Of a stretch of DNA of 9,970 nucleotides, positions 8,201-9,970 are shown piece by piece. Source of the stretch: Flavobacteriales bacterium (GTDB taxonomy: Bacteria; Bacteroidota; Bacteroidia; Flavobacteriales_D; Sanyastnellaceae); assembly GCA_028823435.1 (NCBI GenBank), contig JAPKBK010000052.1, positions 1 to 9,970 of the forward strand, read 5' to 3'. The number at the start of each line of letters is the position of its first letter. Position 1 is the stretch's first letter. A program made the translations under genes and the position numbers. The notes under the pieces are model-generated. The model was not told the origin of the DNA and did no database searches. It was given only the letters and a program-made list of their open reading frames with translations.

Positions 8201-9937
8201 CGTCGCAACATGCTTATTAACTATAACCCTGCATGGGGTTTAGTTAACCCTATCCGAGATATTGCAACGGGACTCATGTACGGCTTATCCGAAATGGATA
8301 AGAAGGGTAGTCGTACCAGCGGTAAAAACCCAATGAAAGGAATGGCTAAGGCCTATGTGCCAGCCATGCGATCTTTATGGCGGCACTATAGAGAGAAGCC
8401 AGTCCGAGAAGGGAATGCCCTAGACCAGTATACAAAAGAGTTTCATGATGACGGAGCTTCAACTGGCTTGATGTTAATGAAAGACACTGACGAGCAGTTG
8501 CGGGAACTTAATCGACAACTAAAGAAAGGAACGCCTCGAAAAGCATTAAGGGCGATTGGCAAGCTTGTTGAGGACTTTAACACTACCGCTGAGAATGCGG
8601 CTCGATTATCAGCTTATGTTGAAGCTCGAAAGCTTGGGGCACCTAGAGAAGACGCGGCCACTTTAGCCAAAGATCTTACCGTTAACTTTAACCGTAAGGG
8701 CGAGGATACTGGCTTTGTCAATGCTCTCTACTTATTCTTTAATGCGGCAGTTCAAGGTAACGTAAACATCATGCAGGCGCTTAATAGTAGGAATAGTGAC
8801 AAGACAGTCACTAGCGCTCAGGCAGTGGCTGGGGGAATGGTGGTGGCTAGCTACTTTATCTCTATGGCAAATATTGGAACGGCAGAAGAAGATGATGATG
8901 GCCGGTCAAAGTACGAAGACATTCCTGAGCATGCCAAAAACAGGGCTTTGTTATTTATGTACGGACAAGATGAAGGGCTTGCTGTCCCCGCGCCTTATGG
9001 ATATAACTTCTTCACAAATATTGGTAGGTATATTGCTGAGATACAGTCTGGCGTGGCAACCGTTGCAGATACTGCGTGGCATCTTATCGATAATATTTTC
9101 TTAAACTTTGTTCCAATTGCACCGTCGGCAGGAGATGACCTTTTAGAAAAAGGTCGTGGCTTCGCACCTGATGTATTCGAGGTTATTTTGGACTTGATGG
9201 TTAACAAGGATTTCTTTGGTAGTGAGATTGCGGTGGAGCAAAATCCATTATTTGTAGAAAGGTCTCCGTCAAGTCTTGCAAAGCGGAACACAGACCAAAT
9301 CTTTAAAGATACGGCAAATTTCTTAAACGAGGCTACCGGAGGTGACGACTTTGAGAAGGGGCATATATCATTAAGCCCTGACCGAATGCAGTACATCTTT
9401 AACTATCTAACTGGCGGCTTAGGGCGCTTTGGAACTCAGTCTCTTGATGCGGCTGGTAAAGTTAAGGCTGGAGAAAAGGTTCCTAATAGGAAAAAACCAA
9501 TTATAGGTACGTTCTTTAAAGAGACATCTCCTTACATTGATCGATTTGAGTACTACGACAATTATGAAGATGTAAGAAAAATTGAGGCTAGATTTAAAGA
9601 AGCGCTCCCTGAAGATATCCCTGCGTTGTTAAAAAAATACAAGCCATTTTTTGAGCTACATGAAGGTGAGAAGCTTCCATTGCTTAGTGTGTTTGTTCGT
9701 GACTCTAAAGGAAATGTAACTCTTATGAACAGGAGCAACTTATATAAGCAAGCCAACAAGACGATGGGAGAACTTTCTAAAATGCGGAAGAGGCTAGAGA
9801 AGCTTAATTCAATAGGCGTCCTTAAAAAGGATGAGCAATACAATGCGAAATTAAAGGAAATAGAAGATGGTGAAGCCCTTCTATTTGACCTCTTTAACAA
9901 GGCTTACAGAAAGGCCGAAAAGAAAGCTAACAACTAA
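2234..9937 (+). CDS. Giant polyvalent phage virion protein: metallopeptidase, glycosylase-like and LPD38-like domains
   Basis: The 2567-residue protein is a mosaic. Residues 45-355 are Gly-rich with hydrophobic helices (58-72, 108-136, 191-240, 333-353) and an EGGTEALQ motif, suggesting membrane interaction. An acidic Pro-rich linker (403-510) precedes a zincin-like domain (587-793; HEVYH 675-679, probable third ligand E758). A low-complexity linker (796-890) and a beta-rich then winged-helix-like segment (890-1070) follow. Residues 1094-1476 carry HhH-GPD glycosylase hallmarks. After a second linker (1490-1557), a helical region contains LLAKHAPERN (about 1676), GSGMTNAEA and YVPLKGF (1803-1809), motifs I associate with giant phage proteins annotated as PLxRFG-like. 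An LPD38-like domain (1980-2190), a hydrophobic helix (about 2196-2214) and a lysine-rich helical tail end the protein. Position and size fit the last, largest ejection protein of a podovirus, roughly twice T7 gp16. I infer that it is packaged and injected. I see no lysozyme or transglycosylase motif. The frame is intact throughout. Confidence 0.88.
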   Translation: MPMKSAKPLEDEARWAYLYGEDSPAKQALPAFEAEPEPEEEMGNFNRGLRAGVNQTQGLGGGLVAAVGSVVGSDKMVAAGMETYRRNMAEAEEFAGDVMAIEEIDSVGDFGSWAAYTLGTLVPDLALGGVGAFAGKAVAKQVVKKGVKELAEKEGKDVAQESLKAGVEKDAAEFIAREVAEKSAITQTSKAAVTGAVTGAVAYSAPTLTGGTFASILEETGVEAPFTALGVGVVGAGLEVAPFMKAFRGIFPDGGVKKFKDFVAGNVSDQPKWIKQAFAEIVKAQGVEGGTEALQFLLEESAITFVNNNYTEAESKQYFDYLSNERKRSGILNQAAAGLLMGGGTGAATVAVKTFTGQYKVGESDAAGDLRTKTNNDPDLRSKIIEVFSKYENADANNETVLTQPTQNDNDFLAENEPLTPEQRQEAGLSELTDYDGSDINVPQDIPEGTEPAPVLPESAPVIEAPQQPMFAEDSLPPSPEAPQADIVTDFAPANPEFGTTEVPARSTESGTVYEYHNFEGQLSDPAKPVTDQLVELSVAASTPEALDPANTDVVVEAIDVDDVDRIFDRNDSQIVETKDKPTGKSLPTIGESFGENAQEATDLVAGVMADLSASGVPKSFLDSVTGMYVHASSDHDVPAMTGRNKRGISLNSSLVSGSVSDPKQLSELAWSMTHEVYHAADFAMGLSDKDAQFNITIDESAQTPNVVMGDVMQELFTNWAEGTDLGRRFDYPFNDLREEISDRDKNNAGLNQTYRQEVFAQLGAMFHSNPKLLQEQSPLAYNYIKGIRDSNLQQPQTQESPDEISGSPVQADTSQPEGISGQVRAPPESGSVESTPVADTGSDGEGSTGVGRADSAVEGQAQEEAGQRERPAVQEPDVDEPVADTPVTIKLSDKKPTFKKAENWEGTGNHIVTFADGDRYTLYFDDDASENQESGEDEVYYASVDGKITGANSDLGTTKAETIQLLQDHREKLLAAGENSYNTPLDPEVSENTYSKGYDLIVDSPEGKLKLTDLRKKFKKLDDNQFDNLIEKLLDSEPDGFGNPKEAEDIFEMDGDFIVNPETVKIIEEEGRFQDLMDGDLDDPSFIKRESLSPAAQEITASGVLYGEESIDIVATGRNGSPVVVDLARAFDERVKKANDGEIFSSQDEATLETISDLIAHEAVEAMNTDGNAGEWYQEKVANAMRIASETFPELATEPDAKFAFTAIMAITSNGASVPENSVNTFDLYEKYRDTKIFPDFGVGKESQAMEKAFSLLNRLIEAEGVESVRKFMDIDITVKELVNNYGLTVSGELMGTRLKGSAILGPKIGGGFYQNLNGNFDPLTMDRWFMRTYGRLTGTLMAEADRKLPAQVDKFREVALGDDYRKKLKEDGISRLQLKKDDQYLVEYATKVQSSYANGGFKLKNSINKASNNLKNSQGEKQAPQNGKEREFIREVMTRALTKVNETSGMNSVNMGALQAIVWYPEKNLYKMLGVGNKKSEPTDYETEFQKITEARGQRGQDLSGSVGSAQQSGTGRLESADGADVSNTNPATSRQNRQEDSQSELDASPDEISFIKGKTLADGSPSTFQFSARDDLDSRKDLKSRFKKSRNSTVRKLADRYDDQKDFEDQAAEYLDVGRLPANLSPRDQENLSHGRVQEDIKAFHKNYVDPIGELIQSSQIDPESIGLYLLAKHAPERNADIADKERTRRDANIAREEKTIEKLLADTDVDHTVALETARLSLENYKSTPLMFEDTGSGMTNAEAQSVLNTAEREGTKDAMEEIASKVYEMLQYQRDRMVEAGLLDEVSKGSWEAKFKFYVPLKGFAADDNGSKLSGGTKSKGFSIVGSESMKAKGRSTLPVNPLLTAIEDVQKKIIRARKNETAQTLLDLLGELGNSSVETQMESGPVVTKAYTIYNNKFRPPVKGDEFQDNPRMMDVESMSGATRTTNGEPRYVSVKKGGQTFWIEFHSDTLNHSLQNMSVPMLNRGNDDISKVLTFLTRFQNFRRNMLINYNPAWGLVNPIRDIATGLMYGLSEMDKKGSRTSGKNPMKGMAKAYVPAMRSLWRHYREKPVREGNALDQYTKEFHDDGASTGLMLMKDTDEQLRELNRQLKKGTPRKALRAIGKLVEDFNTTAENAARLSAYVEARKLGAPREDAATLAKDLTVNFNRKGEDTGFVNALYLFFNAAVQGNVNIMQALNSRNSDKTVTSAQAVAGGMVVASYFISMANIGTAEEDDDGRSKYEDIPEHAKNRALLFMYGQDEGLAVPAPYGYNFFTNIGRYIAEIQSGVATVADTAWHLIDNIFLNFVPIAPSAGDDLLEKGRGFAPDVFEVILDLMVNKDFFGSEIAVEQNPLFVERSPSSLAKRNTDQIFKDTANFLNEATGGDDFEKGHISLSPDRMQYIFNYLTGGLGRFGTQSLDAAGKVKAGEKVPNRKKPIIGTFFKETSPYIDRFEYYDNYEDVRKIEARFKEALPEDIPALLKKYKPFFELHEGEKLPLLSVFVRDSKGNVTLMNRSNLYKQANKTMGELSKMRKRLEKLNSIGVLKKDEQYNAKLKEIEDGEALLFDLFNKAYRKAEKKANN
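2807..2836 (+). repeat. Short tandem repeat, 12-base unit
   Basis: The unit gctgttactgga occurs twice in tandem (2807-2818 and 2819-2830), followed by a partial third copy (gctgta). It encodes AVTGAVTGAVA inside the Gly-rich hydrophobic N-terminal region of the giant protein. The copies are identical in DNA, so this is a recent slippage-type duplication. Confidence 0.85.
3992..4612 (+). other. Zinc metallopeptidase-like domain within the giant protein
   Basis: Residues about 587-793 contain MTHEVYHAADF, an HExxH zinc-binding and catalytic motif (H675, E676, H679) followed by an Asp. It sits on a predicted helix just after a short beta-like stretch (GISLNSSLV). About 80 residues later comes RQEVFAQLGAMF, in which E758 matches the glutamate expected as third zinc ligand in gluzincins. 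The context 'E-x-F-A ... NPKLLQEQSPLAYNYIKGI' resembles phage and conjugative-element metallopeptidase domains of polyvalent proteins. Possible roles are processing of the giant protein itself, cleavage of host targets after injection, or wall remodelling; the sequence does not decide. The domain edges are set by flanking low-complexity linkers and are approximate. Confidence 0.72.
4641..4871 (+). other. Candidate overlapping +1-frame ORF or captured GC-rich coding fragment in a linker
   Basis: Within the linker after the metallopeptidase domain, the +1 frame holds a 76-codon ORF. It starts with ATG, has AGGAA (4629-4633) 7 bases upstream, and ends with TAG. Its peptide looks globular and helical, for example ILDQMAKEALESGEPIPQW and LGNVNDQRYKSLM. 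The main frame gives only a Gly/Ser/Glu/Pro/Gln-rich linker. By hand count third positions are about 79% G/C in the +1 frame (60 of 76) against about 39% in the main frame. Positions 4641-4860 are about 59% GC, while the rows of sequence on either side are about 32-38%. This may be an expressed nested gene, or a fragment of foreign GC-rich coding DNA now read out of frame as a linker. I recognise no family. Confidence 0.4.
5513..6661 (+). other. HhH-GPD DNA glycosylase-like domain within the giant protein
   Basis: Residues about 1094-1476 form a domain I recall as recurrent in giant phage virion proteins (possibly catalogued as DUF7178; name from memory). The strongest motif is ILGPKIGGGFYQNL followed by DPLTMDRWFMR. 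It fits the helix-hairpin-helix G-x-K-(x)n-D pattern of HhH-GPD glycosylases: K1309 and D1328 are 19 residues apart, as are the catalytic K249 and D268 of human OGG1 by my recollection. About 94 residues before the Lys is AITSNG (N1215), like the SSNN stretch about 100 residues before K249 in OGG1. These matches suggest a base-excision glycosylase/lyase fold, and the Lys/Asp pair suggests it may be active. The similarity was judged by eye. A DNA-binding domain that has lost catalysis is also possible. Confidence 0.5.
6693..6878 (+). other. Second candidate +1-frame ORF in an interdomain linker
   Basis: The linker after the glycosylase-like domain also contains a +1-frame ORF of 61 codons, ATG to TAG. 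GGAG (6679-6682) lies 10 bases before the ATG, a weaker spacing than in the first nested ORF. The peptide is Gln-rich at first and then helical (QMSPTQIQLLADKIGKKIRSL). Its codons favour CAG, CTG, GAC, AGC and AAG, unlike the A/T-ending codons of most of the giant gene, whose reading here is Gly/Ser/Gln-rich filler. GC is about 58% over 6721-6780 and about 47% after that, a weaker contrast than in the first linker. A chance open frame is a realistic alternative. Confidence 0.22.
8171..8803 (+). other. LPD38-like domain near the C-terminus of the giant protein
   Basis: Residues about 1980-2190 contain NYNPAWGLVNPIRD (from about 1996), FNTTAENAARLSAYVEAR and LTVNFNRKGEDTGFVNAL. I recognise these as features of the large polyvalent protein-associated domain LPD38, found near the end of giant proteins of phages and conjugative elements. 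The function of this domain is not established. It is alpha-helical and is followed by a hydrophobic segment (about 2196-2214). The assignment is by motif memory, without a profile search. Confidence 0.6.
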
Positions 9938-9938
9938 G

Positions 9939-9970
9939 ATGAAGATGCTCATAAAAGGTTTCTTATTGTT
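9939..9970 (+). CDS. Start of a downstream gene, cut by the window edge
   Basis: One base after the TAA of the giant gene an ATG opens a frame that runs to the window end: MKMLIKGFLL, ten codons plus two bases. A lysine-containing start followed by hydrophobic residues suggests a signal peptide or membrane anchor, but the piece is too short to be sure. Only a weak purine stretch (AGAAAG, 9921-9926) precedes it. An alternative ATG in the same frame lies at 9945. Tight spacing and strand fit a continuing operon. Confidence 0.45.
   Translation, partial: MKMLIKGFLL

Noticed and set aside
8796..9104. A nested GTG-start ORF with tryptophans and a hydrophobic stretch, considered as a holin-like gene
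   Set aside because: AGGA lies only 3 bases before the GTG, too close. The hydrophobicity mirrors the membrane-like helix coded in the main frame, and the main-frame protein here has family-like motifs.

Overview
The window looks like part of the structural (virion) gene block of a tailed dsDNA phage or prophage, most likely with podovirus-like architecture. All recognisable genes lie on the + strand and are packed end to end: 9 bases, 0 bases and 1 base separate successive genes. Overall GC is moderate, with A/T-rich third codon positions. I saw no tRNA, rRNA, CRISPR array, insertion sequence, attachment site, terminator or free-standing promoter, and there is no non-coding stretch longer than 9 bases. 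The host cannot be named. A Gram-negative, perhaps aquatic, bacterium is my guess from the protein style only.

Layout: (1) 5-688, a 227-residue Ala/Gly-rich protein with three imperfect internal repeats and a hydrophobic C-terminal helix; its true start may lie left of the window. (2) 698-2233, a 511-residue protein with a long, probably coiled-coil N-terminal third. (3) 2234-9937, a giant 2567-residue protein. (4) 9939-9970, the first ten codons of another gene with a hydrophobic N-terminus, cut by the window edge. The order small membrane-prone protein, medium coiled-coil protein, giant multidomain protein resembles the internal virion (ejection) protein triplet of podoviruses (T7 gp14-gp15-gp16). 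I infer that the three are packaged in the capsid and delivered with the genome; homology to the T7 proteins is not shown.

The giant protein is a 'polyvalent'-type mosaic. In order it has: a Gly-rich hydrophobic N-terminal region (about 45-355); an acidic Pro-rich linker (about 403-510); a zinc-metallopeptidase-like domain (HEVYH at 675-679, probable third ligand E758); a compositionally odd linker; a beta-rich plus winged-helix-like segment (about 890-1070); a domain with the key features of HhH-GPD DNA glycosylases (about 1094-1476; K1309 and D1328 in the right context); a second odd linker; a long helical region with YVPLKGF at 1803-1809; and an LPD38-like C-terminal region with a late hydrophobic helix and charged helical tail.

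The most unusual signals are the glycosylase-like domain inside a virion protein, and the two linkers. In the linkers the +1 frame, not the frame of the giant protein, looks like ordinary coding sequence. The first (4641-4871) is a GC-rich island, has a good Shine-Dalgarno sequence before its ATG, and has about 79% G/C at third positions in the +1 frame against about 39% in the main frame.
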